A stretch of DNA of 64,000 nt from Saccharomycopsis crataegensis (lineage: Eukaryota; Ascomycota; Saccharomycetes; Ascoideales; Saccharomycopsidaceae): contig NW_027043828.1 in assembly GCF_037102585.1 (NCBI RefSeq), positions 124,001-188,000 of the forward strand. The letters are read 5' to 3'. Each line of letters starts with the position of its first letter. Position 1 is the first letter of the stretch. Made by a program: the position numbers and the translations under genes. The notes under the pieces are model-generated. The model did no database searches. It was not told where the DNA came from and saw only the letters and a list, made by a program, of their open reading frames with translations. Positions 41,998-50,516 of this stretch are shown here, one piece after another.

Positions 41998-44034
41998 ATG
42001 TCTGATATCCCCTTGCAAGAACAGGAACTTCCAGAAAACACCCCCAGCAACCCATGTGGTACACTGTTCAGGGCCAACACTTATGGTAGCTCTAGCGGGT
42101 CCAGCAGCGCCAGCAATGGTCATCATCTGGTCCCTGTCAATTTACCCCCAATGCCTCATCCAAAAGAAGATTTTGTAGACAGAACCCAGTTTCAACCGCT
42201 GGAATACAACGGCAATCTCGAATTACCTGACGAGTACTTGCAAATCATGACGGACAATGCAGGAGAACAGAAAATCTCCAAGAATGGGTTTTTCTATGAC
42301 AAGGACCAACAAGACCGGATTGTGGTATCGACATTCACTTTACCTGGCAGAGGGAAAAGACTTTTTGTGGTGGCGACAGATATTCTGAAAGAATTGCAAT
42401 TCCGTGACTCGTATCTTTTCCTTCACAAGAACAAGAGCTTGGTGAAGTTTGTCACCAATGATCAAGACAAAGCGTTTCTTATCGATCACAAGATCTTGCC
42501 TGCCCCATTCAAGTCCCGGACCATTGGGGTGATCACCTTCCGGTCATTATTCTTGATTTATGGGGCACGGCTACTCAGAAACGGGATAAGAATCAAAGAT
42601 GATTATTGGGAAGACCTTGGGAAGACCCAAGGGTTCAAAGAATCCGACCCGGTATATGCCCACAAATCTCACCGGTCTAGTCAATCTTTAGGTAAAGAAG
42701 GATTACTGAGGACCAAGAAACACGAAAAATTGAAGAGCGGCGACCCTTCTAATGTTATGGTGCCACCACCGCCATCGTTATCATCAGGATCCTTGAATCC
42801 GGAGTCCTTGTCTCAATCAGCATCAAAGTTTAAATTATATAAACCACCGGCACATATTCCCGTGACGTTTTCCCGTCAACAGCAATTGGAATCGCGACTT
42901 TTACCTGACCCCACAGACGAGGTCAAACAGAACTATTTACTTTCTTCAGGAGTGACCAATGTGCCAATATTCAGCAAAGTCCCCGTCAATTTTGAGAATT
43001 TCCGGTATCAGCATCATGGGTCGCAACAACCTCCAGTGGTGGTGACTTCTCCTGGGGGATCGATTCCTCCGAGTATCACTTCCAGTCTTGTAGGAAATGA
43101 GAGTTTGATTACCTCTAATGGGGATAACATTTATCCTGTATCGTGCTTACACGGCCAAGGCATAACCGGGAAGATCCATTTGAATAAAAACTTGGTGTTG
43201 CCTAATTACAAAATCAAGGGCGAATCGCTTACAGCTGGGGCAAAATTCGACGATATGGTGGGACGTAGTATTCCTGTCACTGATAAACCGGAAATTTATG
43301 GTAAGAAATCTAATGTGGGGCTACGATTTTTCCAAACCCAAAACGTCATCAAAGAAATTTCCGGCCTTCAACAACCCCAGAGTTGTGATGATGATGGAGA
43401 CAATAATAACAATGGTAATAATGATATCGAGACTCTTAAACGGTATGGAGAAGAATTACAACTACAAGGGACCATTCCAGCAATTAAACGAATTAGAACT
43501 TTGGAGTATCAGCAGAACGCGGTGTCTCTAAACCATAACATTGAAAATGCTCGGAATAGTCGTCGTCAACTGTGGAAATATTATTGGTTAGAGCGCAGTG
43601 GGGGGTTTAATCTTTATAAGAAGAATTTGAAGAAACGGGTGATGGCCCAAGAGCTCCGTGGTCCACGAACCGAGATGGAAACTTCAAAGGATAAGTATTG
43701 CTCGTATAGGGTGATTCCGAAATTTATTGGCCAAGGGAAAGAACCGGTGGAAAAACAAGAAGGGGTGGTGGATCTTGATATGAATGAAAATAGCGATGAA
43801 GAAGTGGTGGACGAGCGGGTTTATCCATTACCACCGAACTTCCATTTGCTGATGGATGATAAAACTCGCCTTACTCAGCAACGGATCCAATTGGTGAATG
43901 AATATAGGGAAAAGAAACTCAGCAATGATCCTGAGCAAAACATCGATTTGCATTCGTTGAGGTTCCATACGATGCTCAAGAGCCAGGTGGTCAAGGTTAG
44001 AAAACCTAACCCCAATGGAATTTCTGTGGACTAG
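41998..44034 (+). CDS. Chromatin-remodelling subunit of the Rsc7/Swp82 family
   Basis: This 678-residue protein carries the conserved Rsc7/Swp82 domain at about residues 75-215 (QDRIVVSTFTLPGRGKRLF, LHKNKSLVKFVTNDQDK, FKSRTIGVITFRSLFLIYGA quoted in parts). It would be a subunit of the RSC or SWI/SNF nucleosome remodeller in the nucleus. Rsc7 (Npl6) has about 435 residues and Swp82 about 620. Species outside the duplicated Saccharomyces lineage may have one protein for both complexes, so I leave the symbol open; size favours Swp82. The C-terminal part has a further conserved-looking region (RRQLWKYYWLERSGGF). The N-terminus is Ser-rich and disordered. The ATG is at 41998. Confidence 0.86.
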   Translation: MSDIPLQEQELPENTPSNPCGTLFRANTYGSSSGSSSASNGHHLVPVNLPPMPHPKEDFVDRTQFQPLEYNGNLELPDEYLQIMTDNAGEQKISKNGFFYDKDQQDRIVVSTFTLPGRGKRLFVVATDILKELQFRDSYLFLHKNKSLVKFVTNDQDKAFLIDHKILPAPFKSRTIGVITFRSLFLIYGARLLRNGIRIKDDYWEDLGKTQGFKESDPVYAHKSHRSSQSLGKEGLLRTKKHEKLKSGDPSNVMVPPPPSLSSGSLNPESLSQSASKFKLYKPPAHIPVTFSRQQQLESRLLPDPTDEVKQNYLLSSGVTNVPIFSKVPVNFENFRYQHHGSQQPPVVVTSPGGSIPPSITSSLVGNESLITSNGDNIYPVSCLHGQGITGKIHLNKNLVLPNYKIKGESLTAGAKFDDMVGRSIPVTDKPEIYGKKSNVGLRFFQTQNVIKEISGLQQPQSCDDDGDNNNNGNNDIETLKRYGEELQLQGTIPAIKRIRTLEYQQNAVSLNHNIENARNSRRQLWKYYWLERSGGFNLYKKNLKKRVMAQELRGPRTEMETSKDKYCSYRVIPKFIGQGKEPVEKQEGVVDLDMNENSDEEVVDERVYPLPPNFHLLMDDKTRLTQQRIQLVNEYREKKLSNDPEQNIDLHSLRFHTMLKSQVVKVRKPNPNGISVD

Positions 44035-44425
44035 TAGATATATATATGGCTAGGGTATACAATTGTAATATATTATTTGGTAAGAAACATGGTTACTTTG
44101 CTGCGTAGTTTGAAGAAAATTCTTTTTTTTTTCTTCGTTGTTGTGAGTACATATACATTGACATTTCAAGTATGTCAGTTGCTTGGTTGCTATCATGAAA
44201 AAAAAATATCATAGTATAAATACACAGGCAATTTATTAGAATATATAACATCATTTTAATCTCTCTCTGCGGTAATAATACTTCATCAGTTTATAATCCA
44301 AATTCTCTTGGTAATACTAACCTTTTTCTCAATCTCCGTTTCCACCATCATCATCATCATCACACCATCTGCTGGCTCATTTTTAACTGAGTAATTTTTA
44401 ATTGATTAGTTAATTTCCATCCATA
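44035..44425. promoter_or_regulatory. Upstream region of the microprotein gene, possible 5'-UTR intron
   Basis: Besides T tracts and a TATATATATGG run right after the upstream stop, this 391-bp stretch contains a GTATGT at 44170-44175, a perfect TACTAAC at 44315-44321 followed by a pyrimidine-rich stretch, and AG dinucleotides at 44390-44391 and 44408-44409. Together they could define a 5'-UTR intron of about 222-240 nt. In-frame stops upstream of the ATG exclude a coding extension in exon 2. Confidence 0.35.
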
Positions 44426-44602
44426 ATGTCCAATAATTTCAAGACCGAAGTCTCCACTAAAGTGGATGAGGCCAAGACCACTGGCGAGCATTACAAGAAG
44501 GTGGTCACTGATGAAATAGATAAACTCGCTGGGGAAATGAAACCTGAAATTGAAAAGATCAAGGGGGAGATCAAACCAGAAATTGAAAAGCTCATTGGGT
44601 AA
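44426..44602 (+). CDS. 58-residue microprotein with 11-residue amphipathic repeats
   Basis: The frame runs from ATG 44426 (A at -3) to TAA. I do not recognise the protein. It is highly charged, lacks Cys, Trp and Arg, and its C-terminal half is built of 11-residue units: KVVTDEIDKLA, GEMKPEIEKIK and GEIKPEIEKLI, ending in Gly. The last two units are also tandem 33-nt repeats in DNA (44531-44596). Such 11-mer repeats form extended amphipathic helices in LEA-like, synuclein-like and apolipoprotein-like proteins, so membrane surface binding or stress protection is a reasonable guess. The codon choice and non-random pattern suggest a real gene, possibly with a 5'-UTR intron. It could also be an exon of a larger gene, although TAA ends it immediately. 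Confidence 0.6.
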   Translation: MSNNFKTEVSTKVDEAKTTGEHYKKVVTDEIDKLAGEMKPEIEKIKGEIKPEIEKLIG

Positions 44603-45954
44603 AAAAAAAAAAAAAGGAGTCCCAAAACCTTGGAAAACTTATATATATATATATATATATGAGTTTTCTGGTAATTTGCAAACAACGGTCCCCCTAATGA
44701 GACAAAAAGTGATACCCTGAAGCTGGGGGAAAAGACGTTGTTGATATTTTTTTTTCACGCTGGGAAAACCAAAGAGCGGGCAAGATATTGATATATATTT
44801 TGAGCTATAATTGTATAATATTTGGATAATAGATTTGAATATTTTGAAAAACAGAGATTTTTCTGAACAACTAAGATAGTTTGTAAGTGGATCGTAAATG
44901 TTCTTGAGGACATGGTGAAAGAGGTGATTTTCACAACATGCATGCATCATCTTCAACCTCAAATATTCTTGTCGCCCAGTCTCATCTCACTTAAATTCCA
45001 CAATTTTTATCTTATTTCACTGATCCCGTTAGGAAACCACCATTTACTTGGTTACACTCTTTCCCAGATTTCTCTTTCATGAACATTTTCTCTTTCCAAC
45101 AATAAGCTACATCATGAGTAGTTGTTTTATCTGGACTCTCTGGTTTAGATATTGACGATATATGTCTGAGGTTGATATTTTACCCTTTTGTCCCAATCAT
45201 TTAGTGTTTTGGTCTCATCTCTTTTTTTCTTTTTTTTTTTTTTTCCAGCGATCATTTGAAAATTGAATAAACAATCTTTTTGAGATTTGACGTGTTTTTC
45301 TTGTTTGTTGTGGAATTTGCATTTTTCTTTGGATTGAAGCCATGATTTATTCTGTTGTATTATTTTCTATCACAGGTTTAAGTGATGTTGCTGCTGGATA
45401 TAAGACTCCATGATGTGCATTCTCTCTTATCGTACAATTCATGACTAGCCCGGTTCGCCTTCGGGGATATCAAAGATTACTCTTTCAAAATTTTTAGCGT
45501 TGATTTTTATTTCTATGGCCATTGATTGCCTTGATTTTTAATTCTATCGTATGGAGAATCCACTTTCTGGCATGAGTAAACCCTGTATTCTGTGCTTCTT
45601 AATTTTCTTTGGCATTTGTCTCCATTGCTCATATCCCTGGCATGATTTCAACCCTTTAAAGAGCTTTTACTAAACATTAAAGTTTTTTTCTCCTATTAAA
45701 CAAGTTCTGGAAGTCCATTTTTTAATTTCTTAGTGATAAGTGGAAGTCGCAAAACTTTCTAGATTTCAATTACATGATGCATCGCTACTATAAATTCTAG
45801 ATTTGCGGATCCATACAGATTAGTTATTAGGAAACGAAGTCATTACAATCATCATTCATCCATATTTTATTCAATGCAATCACTGACTTATTTATAGGCC
45901 TGAATAAAGGCTTTATAATTTGAAGCAAATAATTTAGCGAGTTGGAAACCCAAG
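44603..45954. other. 1.35 kb intergenic region
   Basis: An A run follows the microprotein stop. A TA dinucleotide array is at about 44640-44660 and a T-rich tract at 45221-45245. A GC-richer patch at about 45447-45470 can form a short CCCG/CGGG stem. I found no convincing ORF; minus-strand open frames here lack ATG starts. No RNA gene recognised. Confidence 0.55.
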
Positions 45955-46580
45955 TAATAAATAATAACTCTCAATACTTGAACTTTTTCCCTTCATGAAC
46001 GAACTTTTGCTTTTTTAGATTACTTAAATAATCTCTCCAATCTAACGATCCTGCTGTCAAGCACCACAAATCACCCACCGATATCAACCCATATTTCGCT
46101 CTGGTCAATGCCACATTCATTCTCCGTCTATCACTAACAAACCCCACTTTACTATGATCGTTCGAACGAACACAAGAAAACACAATGAAATCTTTTTCTC
46201 GACCTTGAAAAGCATCGATTGATATGCACCGTCACCTCTATCTTCACCATCATCACCATTTTTGTTCTTCTTTTTACTCTTCATCGAGAACATACTCTCA
46301 TGGCTTCTTCCCCTGGTATCCCAAAACAAAAGCGGCTTATCAATCCCCTTTATCGATCTTTGTCCAACCGTCACCCCATCCTGAAGCAACCCATTGTGGA
46401 ACCGATCTCTAGGAAATGCAGAAATATACGTATGCATACGATATTGAGTATCCAACATGTGCGCCCGCTCATACGTGCCATTCTCAATTACCCTTTCAAA
46501 CAACGAGTACTCCAACACCTCAATATCGGAATAGAAATTCAATTGCTTGTGATCGCCAACGAGCACGAATTTCTCAACAC
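45955..46580 (-). repeat. Left arm of 626-bp inverted repeat (helicase copy A 3' end)
   Basis: On the minus strand this stretch matches 49299-49924 of the plus strand, with equal length and no difference in the parts I compared base by base. It covers the 3' coding part of helicase copy A from a GTGTTGA motif to 16 bases beyond the end of the last open frame, where similarity stops abruptly. Confidence 0.9.
45971..46183 (-). pseudogene. Out-of-frame C-terminal end of helicase copy A (motifs V-VI)
   Basis: This stretch encodes FSCVRSNDHSKVGFVSD and RRMNVALTRAKYGLISVGD, the classic motif VI end of Upf1-like SF1 helicases. It is in a different frame from the main ORF ending at 46117. The motif V sequence SIDAFQGREKDF can be read just upstream in this same frame, inside DNA that the main ORF reads otherwise. 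The stop is TGA at 45971. Either a frameshift has cut the gene or this part is no longer used. Confidence 0.75.
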
Positions 46581-48078
46581 TTTGAAGCGATAATGGGATA
46601 ATGGTGCTGGGCTCGGAAGATTGGGTGGCCTCGTCCATGATCACCACCGGGATTTCCTTGGGGTGTTGGAGGGCACAACATCCCGAGCCAACGGTGGTAG
46701 TCAACACCACTTTGAACTCCCCCATAAGCCTCTTAATTATTGATCCTTTGGCTGCAAAAAGTTCCTGAAAATCCCGTTTGTCAAACCCATTAGGATTTTG
46801 GTCCCTCAACGCCCGCTCCACCGCTTTTAATGCAATAGAAAGTTCCTCATAAACTTTATGATGAAGAGTGATTTTCCCCAATGGATGCGGATTCTCTCCC
46901 TCATCAGAATAATCATTAACCCTGGCCGCTGACACGATCCGGAGAATCGTGTCCTTAAGATGCCCAAACTGCTCAAACAGTTGCCCAATCTCAAGCAACT
47001 TCTCGGCAATATTATCAATGGCAATATTGGAATGCGCCACCACCACAATCGGACCATTTAACTTTCTTGGCTGTGCAAGAAGTTGAAAGATGGTTTCCAC
47101 AATCGTTGCGGTTTTCCCGGTGCCTGGAGGCCCTTGCAAGACCGTAATGGAGTTTGCCAAGATCGATCCAATGGCGATCTTTTGCGATGGATTAGGTGAT
47201 TTTTCTGTGTACTGGGCCACAAAATTAGCGGTATTCGGTGCAATTTGGGTAATTGGGGTTTGGCCCAAGAGCATACTGATAAACTCTTTATTAGACAATT
47301 TAGTCAACCCTCGCAAGATTCTCGTGGCCGTGGCACTGCATGGTAAAACGTTTAATGTATGCATCGGTAATGATTTTGGTAATTGTTTCACTTCCCAAGG
47401 ATAAATCATGATAAGCACCACGATATCCGCAATCTTTTCAAATTCAATATCATCATTTTTCCCAAGAGTCCTTCCATTAAAATCCACCAAGTCAACGCTT
47501 TCCGCATACCCGCACCAAAAAGCCCTTGTACCGTCATTTAAAATGAAAGTTTGCCCCTTTGCAAAAGGTGATCTCTGAATTTTTCTCTCTGATTTCGAAA
47601 GTATGGTGTTCATTTCCTTTTGGTAATCAAATGTTGCCGTATAACATACCTCGCCACCCAAATCCTCATGGCTAACGTCTTTTTCCTTCTTACTATCAGG
47701 AGTATGATTGGTCCAGCTAAATACAACATTTTCTGAGGGGAAGGTCTCGAATAAGTCATCCAAATAAGCACACCAACTAATTTCTGAGATATATTCTTTC
47801 ATAGATGGGTATCTGAGGGTACTGGATCTCTTTTGGCGTTGTTTTTTCCAAGCATGCTTGAGGTTAAAAAGGAGTAATTCCTTGTTTAGCTTGGCTGTTG
47901 GGCGATTGTAAGTATACAATGGTCTTAGTTGTTTCCGTGGCTTTCTATCTGGCGGTTTTTGTAAGACTGGTTTTGGTTTCTTCTTTGGTTTTTTTAAAAC
48001 ATTCGGAACAATAGGAACAGCATCATCAAGTTTCAAACTATCAATTTTCCCAATGAGGCCATCACCAACATTTGACAT
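46117..48078 (-). CDS. SF1 Upf1-like helicase, copy A, with disrupted C-terminus
   Basis: This 653-codon frame begins at ATG 48078. Motifs in order: I (Walker A) GPPGTGKT with K322, Ia VVVAHSNIAIDNIAEKL, II VIMDEATQSSEPS, III LVGDHKQL, IV LDTQYRMHTYIS. The family is Upf1/Sen1/Hcs1-like (5'-3' RNA or DNA helicases). The N-terminus has KKPKKKPKP and LNKELLLFNLKHAWKK, shared with copy B. The frame ends abnormally: after LLFWDTRG only about 30 low-complexity residues occur before motif V, which is out of frame, so the usual RecA-2 segment of perhaps 60-70 residues is missing and motifs V and VI are not in this ORF. As read, the protein should bind ATP but lack full helicase activity. It is divergent from copy B across 618 bp. 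Confidence 0.72.
   Translation of the reverse strand: MSNVGDGLIGKIDSLKLDDAVPIVPNVLKKPKKKPKPVLQKPPDRKPRKQLRPLYTYNRPTAKLNKELLLFNLKHAWKKQRQKRSSTLRYPSMKEYISEISWCAYLDDLFETFPSENVVFSWTNHTPDSKKEKDVSHEDLGGEVCYTATFDYQKEMNTILSKSERKIQRSPFAKGQTFILNDGTRAFWCGYAESVDLVDFNGRTLGKNDDIEFEKIADIVVLIMIYPWEVKQLPKSLPMHTLNVLPCSATATRILRGLTKLSNKEFISMLLGQTPITQIAPNTANFVAQYTEKSPNPSQKIAIGSILANSITVLQGPPGTGKTATIVETIFQLLAQPRKLNGPIVVVAHSNIAIDNIAEKLLEIGQLFEQFGHLKDTILRIVSAARVNDYSDEGENPHPLGKITLHHKVYEELSIALKAVERALRDQNPNGFDKRDFQELFAAKGSIIKRLMGEFKVVLTTTVGSGCCALQHPKEIPVVIMDEATQSSEPSTIIPLSLQSVEKFVLVGDHKQLNFYSDIEVLEYSLFERVIENGTYERAHMLDTQYRMHTYISAFPRDRFHNGLLQDGVTVGQRSIKGIDKPLLFWDTRGRSHESMFSMKSKKKNKNGDDGEDRGDGAYQSMLFKVEKKISLCFLVFVRTIIVKWGLLVIDGE
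46701..46779 (-). repeat. Second inverted-repeat block, copy A side
   Basis: This 79-nt block (encoding FQELFAAKGSIIKRLMGEF) matches 49228-49305 in opposite orientation with one missing G and one substitution (Lys to Glu codon). In copy A, 127 nt separate it from the 626-bp arm; in copy B they are fused. Confidence 0.85.
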
Positions 48079-48696
48079 CTTTAAGATGAAAAAAGTACTA
48101 TTCAAATCTTCTTTAATGGTTTAGTATTGTAATCTTTAAGATTTAAATGTATCTATTGAGTAGCAGACGGGCTTCATGCCATTGAATAACCAGAAGAAGA
48201 ATAGAAATAACTCATATCATACACATATATCGCAAACCTTCTCCCTTTATGTCTTGTTTCCCAATTTCCCTTCTTTTTTTTCTTCTTCTTGTTCCCTTCC
48301 CTGTTATCTGATTTGGGAATGTTTTAAAAGCTCCAGAGCCCTCTCTCTCTTTCTGTACGGTGATGCGAGTATCATGTTCTTTGACGGTTTATCATTCACT
48401 GTTTATCCGATCTTTGCAATTTTTTTTTAAGAAAAAAGGTGGAATTGGGAAACAATATATAAAAAGGGAAGGTTTGCCAACTATGTGAGGTATTTTCTCT
48501 GCTTCTCATTCTTCTTCTCCATCCATGGAATGAAGTTCGCAAAGATGCATTTAAATCTTAAAGAAGGTTCCATTTAATCACCAAAGAAGATTCCAAAAAT
48601 TTAAGCATAGAATATTATTGACCATTCAACCATAGAAGAGGATTTGAATATTACAGCATCGGAGAAACTCCCAATAGCGTGCATTTCATCTTGAAG
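48079..48696. promoter_or_regulatory. Divergent spacer between the helicase paralogues
   Basis: These 618 bp carry the two promoters. Both starts share the same context (TTCATCTT.AAGATGTC), so the homology of the two genes extends a little upstream of the ATG. A T-rich tract lies at 48266-48290 and 48420-48428. The 84-codon frame at 48176-48430 is low complexity and not accepted. Confidence 0.55.
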
Positions 48697-49908
48697 ATGT
48701 CTAGCCGTGAGAATACCTGTCGAGGCTGTCGGAAACCGTCTCAACGAGAAAGCATTCTCAACAGCATGGCCGCTTCTTATCCCCAATCTTTGCAAGGGTT
48801 CCACGCTTCTGGAAAAAACCTTGATTGCGTATGGTGTAATCAGCTTGTCCTGTTGAACTTTGACGCTTTGGCATTGTTATGTCCCGAATGCTATCGTCAA
48901 ATCGCAGATGACGATGATGGTGATTATTATCTCATTAACGAAATGGATAGCTTGAACCTTGGTGATGATGATTATAATTATGGCTCTGATGATGGTTATA
49001 AGAGTTTAGTCAACTGGGAAAATACTATTGTTCCAAAAGATTTGCAAAAACCAAAGAAGAAACCAAAACCAATAGGTCTTGCTTCAACAGAACAGAAGTC
49101 CTGGAGAGATCAAATGAGATCAAAATATCAGTTGAGAGACTCCGCCCCATTGAATAATAATTACAATCACCAAACAGGGGAGCTCAACAAGGAATTACTC
49201 CTTTTCAACCTCAAGCATGCTTGGAAAAAACGGATTTTCAGGAACTTTTTGCAGCCAAAGGATCAATAATTGAGAGGCTTATGGGGGAGTTCAAAGTGGT
49301 GTTGAGAAATTCGTGCTCGTTGGCGATCACAAGCAATTGAATTTCTATTCCGATATTGAGGTGTTGGAGTACTCGTTGTTTGAAAGGGTAATTGAGAATG
49401 GCACGTATGAGCGGGCGCACATGTTGGATACTCAATATCGTATGCATACGTATATTTCTGCATTTCCTAGAGATCGGTTCCACAATGGGTTGCTTCAGGA
49501 TGGGGTGACGGTTGGACAAAGATCGATAAAGGGGATTGATAAGCCGCTTTTGTTTTGGGATACCAGGGGAAGAAGCCATGAGAGTATGTTCTCGATGAAG
49601 AGTAAAAAGAAGAACAAAAATGGTGATGATGGTGAAGATAGAGGTGACGGTGCATATCAATCGATGCTTTTCAAGGTCGAGAAAAAGATTTCATTGTGTT
49701 TTCTTGTGTTCGTTCGAACGATCATAGTAAAGTGGGGTTTGTTAGTGATAGACGGAGAATGAATGTGGCATTGACCAGAGCGAAATATGGGTTGATATCG
49801 GTGGGTGATTTGTGGTGCTTGACAGCAGGATCGTTAGATTGGAGAGATTATTTAAGTAATCTAAAAAAGCAAAAGTTCGTTCATGAAGGGAAAAAGTTCA
49901 AGTATTGA
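48697..49908 (+). pseudogene. SF1 helicase copy B, internally deleted pseudogene
   Basis: The intact first part (48697-49269, 190 codons) has three CxxC pairs (CRGC, CVWC, CPEC) in residues 8-70, a possible zinc module absent from copy A. An acidic stretch follows, then the shared blocks LQKPKKKPKP and LNKELLLFNLKHAWKK. The frame then jumps at an AAAC microhomology to the FQELFAAKGS region (about 1.07 kb lost relative to copy A) and stops soon after. A second 127-nt loss at a GTGTTGA microhomology joins it to LVGDHKQL. From there to 49924 the sequence matches copy A, including the same motif V/VI frame break. Walker A, Ia and II are gone, so no helicase can be made. The N-terminal piece alone might still be expressed. 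Confidence 0.85.
49228..49305 (+). repeat. Second inverted-repeat block, copy B side
   Basis: Counterpart of 46701-46779. It is bounded on both sides by microhomologies (AAAC on the left, GTGTTGA on the right) that mark the two deletion junctions of copy B. Confidence 0.85.
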
Positions 49909-49924
49909 GAGTTATTATTTATTA
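49299..49924 (+). repeat. Right arm of 626-bp inverted repeat (helicase copy B 3' end)
   Basis: Mirror of 45955-46580. The two arms are separated by 2.7 kb. Identity ends within a TTATTATTTATTA stretch, after which copy B continues into an AT-only simple repeat. Confidence 0.9.
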
Positions 49925-50516
49925 TCATTTATAATTTATTATTATTATTTATTATTATTGTTTATTATTATTATTTTTTATTATTATTTATTATTATTAT
50001 TTATTATTTATTCCAACTGGATATATCATTTGCTCCAAATTATAAAATCTTTTTGATCATCACCAATGTAATCTACAAAAAGCATAGATATTTCATTAAC
50101 AACACTAATACTCATTTATTTAATTTTTTTTTTTTTTATTTTCCCTTTTTTTTTCCCTCAATTGTTTTCCAATTCATAAAAGACTAATAACAAGTTAAAT
50201 AAAAAACTAAGCAAAAGTAACAAAAGAAAATTGGTAGCTGGTTACACAATAAATAAAATGAAAAAAAGAAAAAAAGAAAAAACAAGAAAAAAAAGTTATT
50301 TTTTAGAAACAAAACAAGGCTAGATCAATTTTGATTCAGACCAGTAATTATATATATATATATATATATCAAATAGCATTTTACAATTTTCAATCCAATA
50401 TAATCAATCAAAAAATAAAAAAGCAACAAACATATCCACAACTATGAAAAATTTCCAATCATTTCAAATGAAAATAATAATAAAAAAAAAGTCAGTTTTC
50501 TCCAGATTATAATTAT
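49925..50516. other. AT-rich convergent spacer, helicase B / PUB1
   Basis: These 592 bp are over 80% A+T by eye: TTATTA repeats at 49925-50015, poly-T at about 50120-50155, A-rich stretches at 50255-50300 and a TA array at 50350-50368. They include the PUB1 3' UTR. No gene seen. Confidence 0.7.

Noticed and set aside
44639-44962. 107-codon minus-strand frame next to the microprotein gene
   Set aside because: TTG start, and it ends in a Tyr-Ile run made by a TA microsatellite.
49238-49660. 140-codon minus-strand frame matching a plus-strand frame at 46219-46593
   Set aside because: Both are antisense shadows of the two helicase arms; their identity only reflects the inverted repeat.
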